Source: Molanna angustata (Eukaryota > Arthropoda > Insecta > Trichoptera > Molannidae). Taken from it: a stretch of DNA of 64,000 nt. The stretch lies in the NCBI GenBank assembly GCA_963576475.1, contig OY754964.1:6500149-6564148 (forward strand). Direction: 5' to 3'. Below, in pieces: positions 43,401 through 50,189 of this stretch; the stretch's first letter is position 1; the number at the start of each line of letters is the position of its first letter. The notes below the pieces were generated by a model. The model made no database searches. It was given only the letters and a program-made list of their open reading frames with translations, and had not been told where the DNA came from. Both the position numbers and the translations under genes were made by a program.

Positions 43401-46043
43401 GTTCATTTAGTCTTCAAAGCATCAGGGCAAGAACAGTTTCATGGTAACCCACATTATAGTATTCTATAATAATTAATTCTCATGCAAATATTGCTGCTTC
43501 TCTGGGCTGAAAGAAATTGCCATATGGCAAAAAACTCACCACTTGTGCCGGGTGCAAGGTAGTGTTTGTTATTATTTATCTGTGATAAACTATTAAAAAT
43601 ACTATCTAGTCTTTTTTTGGATACAATTTCAACAAACAATATTTTAATAAAAAAATATCAAACTGTAACAAATAATTTAATGTATGCAAACATTGTCTCA
43701 GATCTGTAAGATACACTAAAGATTCATGTAAAATAGGATGGAAATGGATGGAATGACATCAAAAGTTATGATTTTTGAAAAGGGTTGGAAGAAGAATGTG
43801 TATTTAATGAGTGTGAACAGTAAACAATATTAGAGCAAGTTGAGCGTTAACATTGTAGGACAAAGCGAGAATCTAAAAAACAGATAATAATGGACCTGAG
43901 GTTATTTGGCTACAAATAATAAATAACGCCAGTAAATAATTAAATGATTGATTTTCTGAAATCCATTGCTGGCTTTTATGCCATGCTTTATTTATATATT
44001 TTTTTGTTATAATATTTACAGCTAAAATGAATGCTAAAAAATCAACATAAAAAATAGACAAACTTTTAATCATGATTACAGAGTGCGTGATGATAATTGT
44101 TGACTCTGTGTTTAAGAAAAATGAAAAAATATCAATTATGTTCTTTTCCTCTGTAAAATATGTAAAACAAACGCTTCCGAAAACGCTCCGATTAACATTA
44201 CAAATAAAATTATAGATCTAGACGTATTTTTTGACTCACGAATACATTGATATTGTGACATAATTTCAATAAAATACTATTTATATGAATTTTTTAACAG
44301 CCTTCCAATTACTTAAATATATATTTCTTTTCCTCTAACAAACATGATAATAAACATTTTCTATCTCTCTTATATTTACACACATTGTTTCTCTCTTATC
44401 TTTTTCATACGCACACCCACTTTTTAATCACCATATTATTATAATATTAGGTATAACACATTGGAGGTGTATGTCATTTCTTTATTCTTGATTGTTGTTT
44501 TTGTCATTATTTTGTATGCATGTATGTGTGCTGTCCTTGCAAAAATAAAATAAAATTATGAATCATTTACACATGTCAAATGTCAATAATTGGCTATGAC
44601 GTTCTTTGCAATACCATTTATTATCAAGTAGCAATATTTTAAATACTGCGCACTGAAAAAAATATAGAGAAAACGGTAGTGATTGCGTTATTTCTGTATA
44701 GATTGCATTATATATTTTTATTAAATTATATGCATATTATTGTTGATAAGTCATTGTTAAGTGTTGAAAATGTAGTATGCAATTTTATGTCCCCGTAATC
44801 TTGGATATTACTCATCATAGTACACCAACCTATACTTTTTAATGTGTTCTTCGTGATTTTCATCAATGTTACTTCAATAATGTATTTTTCAATACCAAAC
44901 ACATTTTATTACAGGTGATTTATTTGTTCACAGAATTGCCACTAAACATAAAAAATATTATTCTTTCATACAAGAGTAACACATTTCTCAGAATATAAAG
45001 ATGCATTTAAACAGAGCGCACATATATTGCAGTCACACCTTTAAATATGACTTTAGAACCAAGGGGCAGCCCTAACATAATGTCCACACATAATACAGTT
45101 AAAAATAAAATATAAATAAGGAGTAATCACATATATTGAAAGTCACACCTCTAAATATGACTGTATAACCAAGGGGCAGCACTTAACTAAATCTCCACAC
45201 ATAATACAAATATTACTCAATGATGAATATATCAAACAAGATCAAGATTTAGAAAGATCCGGTAATAATATGTATTTATATAGCGCCGTTTAATGACTTA
45301 AGATCATTAAGGAAGCTTATAGTTCAGTTTTGTGGGTATAGTTGTAGTAAAATAACTTGATCCCGTCACATGGGTACGCAGATCCCGTCACATGGTTTGG
45401 TATATTGCGCTCCAGAATTTTGGTGGAATCTATATTCAAACGTAGTTAATCAATTTAAAAAGTGTGATATTTTTTTAACATAAAAACTTATTGGCAATAA
45501 TATTTATTTATTTTCTTTGGGAAGCTACAGCTCATTTACAGTATAATGATACAATATTATTTTTACAGTGTTAGAGCCAAAAAAAGCATTCCATCAGCAC
45601 AATATAAAAACAAATGACAGTTTACAAGCCAAAAACATTCATACACACACCTTCATACACACCCTCACACACACACACACACGCACACATATATACAACT
45701 AGGGAAGGGAAGATAAAGGAGAGAAAAGAGACTAGGAGGACAGGATATTATTTATTTTAAAAAACTTTCATTCTTATAATAAAACAATCCAATATGCTTA
45801 CGCCGGACTTTGATCGTCAATAAACACCATCAACTCTGCTTCTGGCGTGAGGAAATCCAGATGAGCCTGATTCACGTGTATCAGCATCTCGTCTGATGAC
45901 AGATCTGTGAGATCACAAAACGGACATGTGGCTTGGCCTTCCACATGGTACATCAAAGTATGGGCTCTCATCTCCTCATCGGAGAAACCCTCCAGTCCGC
46001 ATATCTCACACGTGTACGAGAATGTTGGAGTGTTGGCAGCCAT
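22342..46043 (-). CDS. ZUP1: ZUFSP/ZUP1-like zinc-finger ubiquitin peptidase (14 exons)
   Basis: Deubiquitinases of this family cleave K63-linked ubiquitin chains and act in the nucleus in genome maintenance (known from the family). Exons: 45802-46043, 42843-43282, 41661-41725, 41400-41516, 40441-40713, 36225-36389, 35109-35234, 31880-32048, 31258-31381, 30997-31183, 28370-28461, 27739-27869, 26513-26743, 22342-22451; phases all agree, 823 codons. Zinc fingers: C12/C15/H28/H33, C40/C43/H56/H61, C289/C292/H305/H310, C350/C353/H366/H371, C418/C421/H437/H441. Residues 82-288 are a Ser/Asn-rich linker. The C78-type peptidase domain has Cys571 in 'GDRGWGCGFR', His712 in 'GHSRTIIG' and Asp738 in 'LLVLDPSHG'. 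Human ZUP1 is 578 residues with four fingers; the excess here is mostly the linker. Introns are loaded with LINEs. The last exon is tentative. Confidence 0.93.
22539..22789. repeat. Two short tandem duplications
   Basis: A 29-bp unit ('ttggttacagatgtcaaaaa...') is doubled at 22539-22589, and a 34-bp unit ('tttcatataataatttaatg...') is doubled without change at 22722-22789. Both lie in the putative last ZUP1 intron. Confidence 0.85.
23453..23600 (-). repeat. SINE family A, box B-deleted copy
   Basis: On the minus strand: 'tatctgactcctgatccaaa', then directly the post-box-B 'gaagacaca' and the family body ('atggcaacttgttatggggt'). The stretch with 'ggttcgattccc' has been lost. Confidence 0.75.
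23601..25024. other. AT-rich DNA within the putative last ZUP1 intron
   Basis: No supported feature. Confidence 0.35.
25025..25200 (-). other. GC-richer coding-like remnant, probably transposon-derived
   Basis: The minus strand reads 'RLTGLSDEWCHRRIMDRLGH' and, past a stop, 'DSPRDFTDYTCGG'. It resembles the 3' ends of dispersed insect repeats but I cannot name the family. It lies inside an intron and is not in phase with ZUP1. Confidence 0.35.
25360..25455 (+). repeat. SINE family B, 3' portion
   Basis: Begins within 'agcacaagcatttatgttta' and runs to 'cattcttttttaaaaaata'; head absent. Confidence 0.75.
25636..26133. mobile_element. MITE with about 48-bp inverted repeats
   Basis: Ends are near-perfect inverted repeats: 'cagcgttgccaatgccaatt' at the left and its reverse complement (one substitution) at the right, continuing through 'ttccccaaaaatctagatca'. 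Length is 498 bp with no transposase. Termini of CAG...CTG type suggest hAT, but no clean 8-bp target duplication is visible, so the superfamily is open. Confidence 0.85.
26238..26325 (+). repeat. Single-arm relative of the 53.8-kb foldback
   Basis: Contains 'agaagaaccaggaactcaag' and 'cacctacagggcttacgacc', matching the left arm of the palindrome at 53791-54017 with few changes, then continues 'tcattggcggtttagat' where the palindrome turns back. Confidence 0.85.
26513..26743 (-). CDS. ZUP1: ZUP1 exon 13: catalytic His and Asp
   Basis: Acceptor 'gtttttcag'. 'GHSRTIIGCE' (His712) and 'RLLVLDPSHG' (Asp738), then an unusually GC-rich, Ala/Gly/Arg-rich stretch and 'RQYQLVAIRGLMDTDEEYE'. A usable donor 'gtaata' follows 26513; without splicing the frame ends four codons later at TAA 26499-26501. 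Confidence 0.92.
27540..27665 (-). mobile_element. 3' fragment of the (tatg)n-tailed LINE
   Basis: Minus strand reads 'MDVKETMLGTWHDG'-like sequence, corresponding with an internal deletion to the 3' end of the LINE at 28680-30910, including the 'catgatggtatgtatg' terminus. Confidence 0.65.
27739..27869 (-). CDS. ZUP1: ZUP1 exon 12: peptidase core
   Basis: Acceptor 'cattttag', donor 'gtatta'. 'QLIDFHRPTGEDGGHPALFG' then 'KPPLYLQHQ', leading into the catalytic His exon. Confidence 0.93.
28045..28165 (-). mobile_element. 3' scrap of an RTE-like LINE
   Basis: 'atcatcattattcgcgctac' and 'agccctgtgtggggcct' match the 3' end of the RTE fragment at 42255-42670. A 20-bp segment ('tctgatcgcccttat') is duplicated inside. 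Confidence 0.6.
28370..28461 (-). CDS. ZUP1: ZUP1 exon 11: peptidase core
   Basis: Acceptor 'tttttcag', donor 'gtacag'. 'NTRKWIGACEVVTVLSSLRI' is a strongly conserved ZUFSP segment. Confidence 0.92.
28680..30910 (+). mobile_element. Degraded LINE (RT region) antisense in ZUP1 intron 10
   Basis: The open frames 28887-29573, 29589-29780 and 29785-30729 together give 'AWWNESVKNAVDAKKEAWKF', the fingers motif 'KTGKAAGVDCVAAEFIKYGG', 'KNYRAISL', 'GVKQGCVLSPWLFNLYI' and the catalytic 'DLMYADDKVVI'. Defects: one in-frame TAA (29571-29573) and frameshifts near 28900, 29778 and 30710. The ORF ends 'SAYPVRDMA', TGA 30882-30884, followed by (tatg)n. The endonuclease is not present, so the element is 5'-truncated. 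Fragments of the same family occur at 27540, 32925, 53080 and 58915. Confidence 0.88.
30997..31183 (-). CDS. ZUP1: ZUP1 exon 10: peptidase core
   Basis: Acceptor 'ttattttcag', donor 'gtttat'. 'RNMQMLISSLVEHTGYN' follows the catalytic Cys as in the family; a Gly/Pro/Gln-rich loop is inserted before 'ISRLQLMVEHAWKLGFDIQ'. Confidence 0.92.
31258..31381 (-). CDS. ZUP1: ZUP1 exon 9: catalytic cysteine
   Basis: Acceptor 'tttttag', donor 'gtaata'. 'SAVDHYASTYGDRGWGCGF' contains Cys571, the nucleophile of the C78-type peptidase. Confidence 0.93.
31441..31570. repeat. 44-48-bp tandem repeat, about 2.7 copies
   Basis: 'gtgtgaaatatatcaaacat' units begin at 31441, 31489 and 31533. Located in ZUP1 intron 8. 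Confidence 0.8.
31880..32048 (-). CDS. ZUP1: ZUP1 exon 8: pre-catalytic helical region
   Basis: Acceptor 'aacttag'; donor 'gttcat' is weak but is the only one keeping phase with exon 9. 'AQYGMDEQGNYGQQ' corresponds to the 'QYGLD' segment of human ZUP1. Confidence 0.88.
32110..32560. other. GC-rich island of unknown origin in ZUP1 intron 7
   Basis: The left half (32114-32323) has a basic open frame ending in a Lys-rich stretch ('GKGKKYQRKAKF'). The right half is much richer in CG dinucleotides ('tctcgctcggacgatctcgc', 'tcgatcgatcgacgagacga') than anything around it. It looks like inserted retroelement or viral-type DNA, but no domain could be recognised and it shows no ends. Confidence 0.4.
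32640..32765 (+). mobile_element. Possible LINE 3' end
   Basis: Moderately GC-rich text ending 'acgttaagtaagtaagta', a short tandem tail of the kind closing RTE-like LINEs. No coding motif confirms it. Confidence 0.4.
32925..33275 (+). mobile_element. LINE fragment, same family as 28680-30910
   Basis: Several frames carry pieces of the same C-terminal region: 'RKQNKCS'-like, 'CNRTMYDRVRNEDTRKEC' and 'GNGIRGQGSPRKRWHNHM'-like text, broken by many stops. Confidence 0.7.
33529..34997 (+). mobile_element. CR1/L2-type LINE, reverse transcriptase to 3' end
   Basis: Reverse transcriptase motifs in order: 'NYRPISNLPVLSKLLE', 'HSTETVLMRILSDLI', 'ILDMSAAFDTVDHEIL', 'GVPQGSVLGAILFILY', 'SFAYADD'. The frame then shifts at an exact tandem duplication of the 13 bases 'atgaacaaaaacc' (34084-34096 and 34097-34109). 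The second frame continues 'KLKLNPTKTEFMW', 'RLDYCNGIYDGLP' and 'SGPIKWNKLPLDVR' to the stop at 34919-34921. The 3' end, 'aacggcgctatacaaatt' plus (att)n, is typical of L2-like elements. Lies antisense in ZUP1 intron 7; the endonuclease is missing. Confidence 0.9.
35109..35234 (-). CDS. ZUP1: ZUP1 exon 7: second half of zinc finger 5 and charged helix
   Basis: Acceptor 'aatttcag', donor 'gtaaaa'. Starts 'TKHIEEHFERG' (His pair of the finger), then a Gln/Glu/Arg-rich helix ('QQREVQRHREQREFEML') in the position where ZUFSP has its ubiquitin-binding helical segment. Confidence 0.9.
35376..35720 (+). repeat. SINE family B within a longer repeat unit
   Basis: SINE part from about 35583 ('gacagagcagttagcacggt'), with a box B shortened to 'cacgagtcctgc'. 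The 200 bp upstream are collinear with those upstream of the SINE at 15755-16076. Located in ZUP1 intron 6. Confidence 0.75.
36225..36389 (-). CDS. ZUP1: ZUP1 exon 6: linker and first half of zinc finger 5
   Basis: Acceptor 'tttgttgcag', donor 'gtatga'. Provides the two Cys of finger 5 ('CPVCCQTLPNC'); the two His come from exon 7, so the finger spans the intron. Confidence 0.9.
36620..39970 (-). mobile_element. Full-length RTE-type LINE with intact ORF
   Basis: A single uninterrupted ORF (36640-39756) fills the element. The 3' end is 20 bp past the stop with a gaa-rich tail; the 5' UTR is about 210 bp. The 13-bp sequence 'ttttaaatatctc' flanks it exactly at 36607-36619 and 39971-39983. Length (3351 bp) and layout are standard for RTE elements. 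It sits in ZUP1 intron 5 in the same orientation as the gene. Confidence 0.95.
36640..39756 (-). CDS. RTE-type endonuclease/reverse transcriptase, 1038 codons
   Basis: Copies the LINE RNA into DNA at a nicked target. N-terminal basic, Pro-rich leader (about 1-70); apurinic-type endonuclease (about 72-310) with 'GTWNVRTLYRSG', 'AVQETRWLG', 'VIGDLNAKIG', 'NQIDHILIEK' and 'CDSDHYMVV'. The reverse transcriptase (about 500-780) has 'NNKAPGIDNMPSELLKYG', 'CPIYKKGDKLKCENHRGISL', 'FIDFKQAYDSINREKL', 'SQGLKQGDGLAPTLFN' and the catalytic 'VGYADDLNIV'. The C-terminal part has 'EFSYLGSTIT', 'YGSEAWTMT' and 'RLRWAGHVQRMPSS'. No RNase H, as usual for RTE. No stops or frameshifts, so the copy may be competent. 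GC content is clearly above that of neighbouring DNA. Confidence 0.95.
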   Translation of the reverse strand: MASLRRHKTGTPQLREGKPLQKNPGPPGRGLGERLITSPRKKILITKPNTKPRTPTGKLTGPGKWKTDLKIGTWNVRTLYRSGALGQLTGEMKKYGLHIMAVQETRWLGCEIFDTRTHTILHSGNTKHALGVAFIVDEKVKGSIIGFKSINERLCVLRIKTRFFNVSLVNVHAETEEKDDTVKDTFYQKLEQVFDALPSNDIKMVIGDLNAKIGKEPAYQHITGIHSLHTESNNNGLRVIDFAASRNMVISSTQFPRKDIYKWTWTSPNGGHHNQIDHILIEKRGASSILNVRSYRGANCDSDHYMVVTTYRSRISNNRPCKQQVPPKLNVEALKTPSGLEQYKAALSTNLPNALNEVTSKETLEEDWNSLKSAILNSAEIGVGNRQRQARNPWFDEECHNSIENKNKLRKLCIERSTRAKRQAYEQARRNTNKLLRRKKRAYLNNILLKVEQDFKDNNLREAYKGVNIFKKGFKPNTNLCRDTDGNILADSENIKCRWKEYFKQLLNPKTQLRNETTQIPLEDDQEIIPPSLIEVKQVLKRMKNNKAPGIDNMPSELLKYGSEQLHRLLHSLLNKIWDLEEIPEEWQTSIVCPIYKKGDKLKCENHRGISLLSTAYKLLTTILKGRVECYAEEIIGEYQAGFRRDRSTSDQLFTVRQLLTKCWEFDIDIYQLFIDFKQAYDSINREKLYDILLAFKIPTKLVRLIKATMFNTKCKVKIGGELTDEFMVSQGLKQGDGLAPTLFNLSLEYVIRKTFHSNANPNIYFQSSQIVGYADDLNIVARSLTAVREVLEPLETTAYEVGLEINESKTKLMKQSRNSRNNPLRSIQFGDRNFEVVDEFSYLGSTITKENEDHIEIIRRITTGNKTFFSLLPVLKSKSVHRKTKITLYKTIIRTVVTYGSEAWTMTARSAEMLDTFERRVLRKILGPVNDGEAWRIRYNDEIYSIYKTPRLSVHARLSRLRWAGHVQRMPSSRAPKRILEGHPGGRRKVGRPRLRWEDEVKRDAEQLLQVADWRTAAVDRRSWRRRLMEAKARYGL
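40235..40345 (+). mobile_element. Scrap of a CR1/L2-type LINE
   Basis: 'VCLMVFNALHDLVPHYNQEL' followed by 'CLKNVS' matches the segment 'CLTVFNALNNLAPQYIQELC' in the L2-type LINE at 33529-34997. Short and isolated in ZUP1 intron 5. Confidence 0.7.
40441..40713 (-). CDS. ZUP1: ZUP1 exon 5: zinc fingers 3-4
   Basis: Acceptor 'ctgtttcag', donor 'gtaata'. The exon opens with 'CLMCDYTSDCAQRLEEHMNR' and closes with 'CPLCERTFTGGTDLELHVNI', separated by a Thr/Asn-rich spacer. Confidence 0.92.
41400..41516 (-). CDS. ZUP1: ZUP1 exon 4: linker
   Basis: Acceptor 'tttttctag', donor 'gtaatt'; 39 codons, Lys/Pro-rich ('KTNTPKKAKPATPSPPIIQ'). In phase with exons 3 and 5. Confidence 0.82.
41661..41725 (-). 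CDS. ZUP1: ZUP1 exon 3: linker
   Basis: Short 65-base exon, acceptor 'gttttcag', donor 'gtattt'; encodes 'DYKNNSGNNSSSDYELSPAG'. Accepted because phases fit on both sides and composition matches the neighbouring linker exons. Confidence 0.8.
42255..42670 (-). mobile_element. 5'-truncated RTE-like LINE in ZUP1 intron 2
   Basis: Minus strand reads 'VFERKVLRKIFGPL', 'IHRLQWLRHVQRMEEGRIPK', 'GRRGVGRPKLRWMDGIQEDL' and 'RSKWRKILEEAKAHSGL' to a stop, then a (gat)n tail. The open frame continues upstream to 42893 but that part is not LINE-like and overlaps ZUP1 exon 2. Confidence 0.88.
42843..43282 (-). CDS. ZUP1: ZUP1 exon 2: low-complexity linker
   Basis: Acceptor 'tttttcag', donor 'gtaaat'. Encodes about 147 residues rich in Ser, Asn, Thr and Lys ('FDEDSDTISETHTNNS' onward), with basic stretches ('KTKTKSKSTSRQNS') that could serve nuclear localisation (inference). 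No human counterpart of this length is known to me. Confidence 0.85.
43485..43580 (+). mobile_element. LINE 3'-end fragment in ZUP1 intron 1
   Basis: 'ttgctgcttctctgggctga' and 'gaaattgccatatggcaa', then 'gccgggtgcaaggtagtg': same tail as the inverted copies at 53678-53780 and 60230-60370. Confidence 0.7.
45019..45215. repeat. About 109-bp tandem duplication
   Basis: Both copies carry 'cacatatattg', 'aaccaaggggcagc' and 'ccacacataataca'; starts are 109 bp apart with about 10% divergence. In ZUP1 intron 1. Confidence 0.8.
45265..45330 (-). mobile_element. L2-type LINE 3' end
   Basis: Minus strand: 'taatgatcttaagtcattaa' and 'acggcgctatataaatac', matching the terminus of the element at 33529-34997. 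Confidence 0.7.
45640..45690. repeat. (CA)n microsatellite
   Basis: Imperfect run of ca dinucleotides ('ctcacacacacacacacacg') in ZUP1 intron 1. Confidence 0.85.
45802..46043 (-). CDS. ZUP1: ZUP1 exon 1: start codon, zinc fingers 1-2
   Basis: Start ATG at 46041-46043 because the first finger ('CEICGLEGFSDEEMRAH') follows 11 residues later and upstream frames are closed. Second finger is 'CPFCDLTDLSSDEMLIH'. Donor is 'gtaagc' after 45802. Confidence 0.92.
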
Positions 46044-46108
46044 CTTGAATATTCTCTTACAATTACATTAGCAAAATGCCAACTTCGATTTGGGTAACAT
46101 GATTTCAA
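46044..46108 (-). promoter_or_regulatory. Putative ZUP1 5' UTR segment with a short upstream ORF
   Basis: An acceptor-like 'ttttgtttacag' ends at 46109, so 46044-46108 may be the 5' UTR part of exon 1. It contains an upstream ATG (46098-46100) opening a 10-codon frame that stops at 46068, 24 bases before the ZUP1 start. Such uORFs often lower translation (inference). The first noncoding exon was not identified. Confidence 0.45.
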
Positions 46109-46859
46109 CTGTAAACAAAATAATACAAATTTAATTAGTTTTACATTAGATATGTTTAGTGCCGTCTGACACACATCCCTAAAAAAACTATAAACATCAA
46201 AAAATTATGTCAAAATATTCTCAGTAAAATTAATTACAGAATGGGCTTCATATTTATATAAATATTTCACCCATTGACATATTTAGCATATTCATTGGCA
46301 GTCCCTACATCATCCCTACAACCGTCCTGACATTGAAATATTTGACAAGACAAAAGTTGAAATAAAACAAAATAAAATTACCTATAATCTTATAAATTTG
46401 TATAGAATTTCTGAAAAAAGCCATATGCATAGCAATACATTCAATGTTGGGATAGAAAAGCTCATTTAATTTGAATGATAATTACACTGCAGAGTAAAAA
46501 AATGACATTTCGTCTAGCTATTTTGGGTAAAAAGTTAGGTTAGAGAGTGAAATCAATAAAACTTCCGCAATTTTATTCTTTTCTACTCAATGAAACTGTT
46601 ACTTGGATATAGGTCAAAAGAAGAGTTTATTAAATGCGGAAACGAAAGATTGTTTTATATTATTTTGAAATACTTACAATTTACACACAATTTATTCACA
46701 ATTTGAACTGTCAAATACATAAAGTAGAAAAGTAGGCTCAAATGACTGACGCTTTGCGTTTAGACATTTACACTAGAAATATTATTTTTGCACTTTCTCA
46801 CTAAATTTATCATGGCACTTGGTGATTATTTATATTTAAATCGAGGTCTATGAGTAAAT
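46109..46859. other. Presumed ZUP1 promoter region
   Basis: Mostly AT-rich with no repeat. Transcription start cannot be placed from sequence alone. Confidence 0.35.
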
Positions 46860-47170
46860 TTACATATTGGTGTTTACTTTAATTAATTTATCGTTGACTG
46901 ACGATATTCGTAAACGAAATAAAACCTGCTCACAGGTCAGGAGGAAGTATACATTTTGACCAATTTTGACCAGCTGACCTCGTAAAAATGGCGTCTTCGC
47001 CCCAAAACTTACAGGAGAATGCGCTATAGCTGTTTCCGGTTTTTCGTGGGTTTTCAATGGATAATGTAGGTCGGGAAAACAGTTTTCATTCAAGAATGGG
47101 AATTTAGAAAAATCAATATTTTCAAGATGCTCGTTATATTTTGACACATGGCATGGCGAGCAAGGAGAAA
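46860..47170 (-). CDS. Unrecognised coding-like segment upstream of ZUP1
   Basis: The minus frame is open for about 100 codons with protein-like composition ('NIDFSKFPFLNENCFPDLHY', 'PLKTHEKPETAIAHSP') and lies in DNA of higher GC. It has no in-frame ATG; the frame reaches a TGA upstream near 47180. A strong splice donor 'gtaagt' (47012-47007) follows 'AIAHSP', so 47013-47170 could be an internal or first exon of an unseen gene. Equally it may be a decayed fragment. No family recognised. Confidence 0.25.
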
Positions 47171-47394
47171 ATAAATTTCATGTTGATAAAATTAATAAGA
47201 GTAAATTTTAATTAACAAAATAGCTAAAAGGATAACGAATGTGAGTAATGCCAAAGATTATACCTAAATGTTTAATTTAAAAGAAAAAAACAGCGCAAGA
47301 TAATGAATAAATTAGCTTATATATTATTGATAGGTTTCAATTAAAATTTTTGCATTTTTATTTATTTATTGTTTCGTGTTGTGGAAAAAGCTAT

Positions 47395-48205
47395 ACTAGT
47401 TGCATGTAACACATGAGATCAAACTGTCGATGGCTAAAGTATCTATAATTGAAGAATAGGTACGTATAGTTGCCGCCAAATAACTTGAACTTTTAGCTGA
47501 GAAGGGGGCGATTTGCAACCAACGAAGCAAAAAGACACAAATTTGCGATCTGCGCAACCGGAAGCTCGTTAAAGGTGTTTGGCGAAAATTATACAAAACT
47601 ATAAACACTTAAAAACAAATTTAAAAGCATTTTAAGATATTTTTTTCTATGTAAAACATGTTGGTATAGGTATATGTCAGGATAGGATAGTATGGAGGCC
47701 AGTCTTTTTTCCTACCCAGAATATGAAAACAGGATAATAGTATGTATGTATGCCTGGAGATTAAGTATCAAACTATTGAGTCCCGGTAGATATTGTGTAG
47801 TGTATACTGCCTTATAAATTGTATGAAACGATGTCGTCACTAAATTCAATTTTTATAAAAATTGTTAAAAAAAGTTCGAGATGTGCTACTATAATGCTAA
47901 TATTTTTTATAGAAAATGAAATTATCTAGTTGGGGTGTTTCGGCTTTTTTTCGAAATTTTTGAAAACTTTGGAAATATAGGCAGTTAAACACATAAATTT
48001 ATCATAAATAAATGTTTTTCTTAATAAAATACTTTTTTGAAAAAATCAATTTGTATTTGTCTATATTTATAACAATTTTCAGGGTTCTAGGTATAAGGAA
48101 AAGTATAAGGAAAGGTATAAGGAAAAATAAAGTAAAAATTCATAAGTTGATAACCCCTGACTGAAACAAAAATTCTAAATTCTGAGTATAAAAGTTTAAA
48201 TAGAA
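47395..48205 (-). repeat. Dispersed repeat family R47, inverted copy
   Basis: Reverse complement matches 61045-61737: shared segments include 'ccccaactagataatt', 'gtgacgacatcg', 'catactatcctat', 'gttatcaacttt' and the common terminus 'acatgcaactagt'. About 170 bp (47470-47640) is extra here. No coding capacity seen; class unknown. Confidence 0.85.
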
Positions 48206-49344
48206 ATAAAGAACAGTTTATTTTTACGTCTTTATTCTATTGCGTGACTTGCGTGACTATTATTGGTAACTAAACAAACAAGGCATATGAAGTAGATTTT
48301 TACTTTGATTGAAAGAGATATGAAAATCTACCGCCTGAGTTTTTTTTACCATTTTAATTTCAAAATCTCTAAATTTTACATTTTCTCACGAAAAAATATT
48401 TTATACTTGTCACAGATTTGGTGATAAACAATATTTTTTCATATTTCAAACATTATAAGGTAATTTAGGGTGAATATTTGTGTACATCCGTATGCCCAGG
48501 GTATACAAAGGCAAAAACAAGTTATTTTAGAGCCCCAAAATCCCGAAGCCCCAAGCGCGTGCCTCATACGCTTATGGTTATACGATACTGGTTCTATTTA
48601 AAATATAAGTAGGTACTCCCACAACACAAAAAGTGATTTCTAAAGTGATAGACGTAATATTTTCAGATTATAATCGCTTTTCAATAAATATTTGTTTTCA
48701 ATATTTCGCGTAATCGCTATTCGCACGGACAACGAAATATTTTGTTTTGCAAACTTCTTAGAAACTTCAGCAATTTTCGCAGTTGGGTTTACTGGGAAAC
48801 TGTTAATTCTTGGAAACCGGTAAAATACTAAGAAATCCCATTATTATTGTATTGTCGGGATAGAAGTGCGTGTTCCTACATTATTGTGTTTAATAATTCA
48901 AATAAAGAATTCTCAGAATAAAGACATACACAGGGTTGATACTTGGAAAATATATTTTTATTACAGGTAAGCATTTCAAATTAAATTTATAAAATTTGTT
49001 CGTTTTCGCTTCCTTTATCCTTCACCTGTTAAGCAGGTACGGATTAAAATCGCATGAACGGGTTGAATGTGAAAAAATAACAACCCACAGAACAGTAGGC
49101 TGGATGGTACATTTTTTTTAGAATCCACATATGAAAGGGGTCTTAAGAGTTACTTATTTGGATACTGTTGATCTAAAAAATAACAAAAAAAAAACTATTT
49201 CAGTTATGGCCCTTTGGCTATTTATGTACGCTGCAATAAGTAAAATGCCATAGTTAAAATAATATATCATTTTGTTCTAGTGTGTCACCAATCATTGATT
49301 TGAAAGAGATTTATGTTTTTAATAGTAAAATTCTCTATTATAGT
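48206..49344. other. AT-rich intergenic DNA
   Basis: No gene seen. A 17-bp 'gtataaggaaaa' motif is present three times at about 48090-48125, at the edge of the R47 copy. Confidence 0.35.
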
Positions 49345-50035
49345 TAATAACTGGTAACACCCGGCACACGTTGTCCTGCATGATTAATTATTCACCTCCA
49401 AATATATAAAAAATAATTGATCTGTATGTTTTCTTTTAATTTTTTAACATTCCTTTCTAGAATTGATAATTACCATTCCGTTTTTTCATTCCCTTCCGTC
49501 CCTTAATTCCCTCCCGCCCCTATTCAGTCACTTCTCCAGTTTTATATGTAAATATATTGGATTTTTCCTTTTTTATTTATTCAAAAAAGTAGACCAATAT
49601 CTATTTTTATATATAGTTATATGTAATATTTATTGATGTATTCGCTTATATGTTTACTTATTTATTCGTTCAAGTAAATATACCAAAATCCATTTTTATA
49701 TATAAATATATAGGATTTTTTTTATTTATTCAATTATATGCATATTTTTTATTTATTGATTTACTTTTTCATTTATTTATTATTATTTTTTTATTTATTT
49801 AATTAATTAATTTATTTATTTACTGATTTATTTATAGATATTTATTTATTTATTGTGAGATATCGAATAAATAAATGAATAAATTATAATGCAATAGCCT
49901 TCTCCGGTATGCGCTGAACAAATTCCCAAAGTTTCATCTCAACCGGATGGATGGCATTGGAGTCCATCGGCCACATACAAACAAACAAACAAACAAATAT
50001 ACCTACATTCACTTTTATATAAATAGATAAAAAGG
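49345..50035 (+). repeat. Interspersed repeat with (ttta)n interior and (caaa)n tail
   Basis: Begins near 'acccggcacacgttgtcctg', has a long (tttattta)-rich middle, then 'aaagtttcatctcaaccgga' and 'cggccacatacaaacaaaca'. This head and tail pairing is common in insect retroposon 3' regions; family not assigned. Confidence 0.55.
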
Positions 50036-50065
50036 TGAATTATTTAGTTTAGAAAAATCAAGAAA

Positions 50066-50135
50066 ATTTTAACATCCAAAAAGATTCATATTTTCCAAAA
50101 ATTTTAACATCCAAAAAGATTCATATTTTCCAAAA
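50066..50135. repeat. Exact 35-bp tandem duplication
   Basis: The unit beginning 'attttaacatccaaaaagat' is present twice without a change, so the duplication is recent. Confidence 0.92.
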
Positions 50136-50189
50136 ATAACATCTTTTAAGCAGCCCCAGCCCCAGCCAAAAGTATAATCGAATCTGTCC

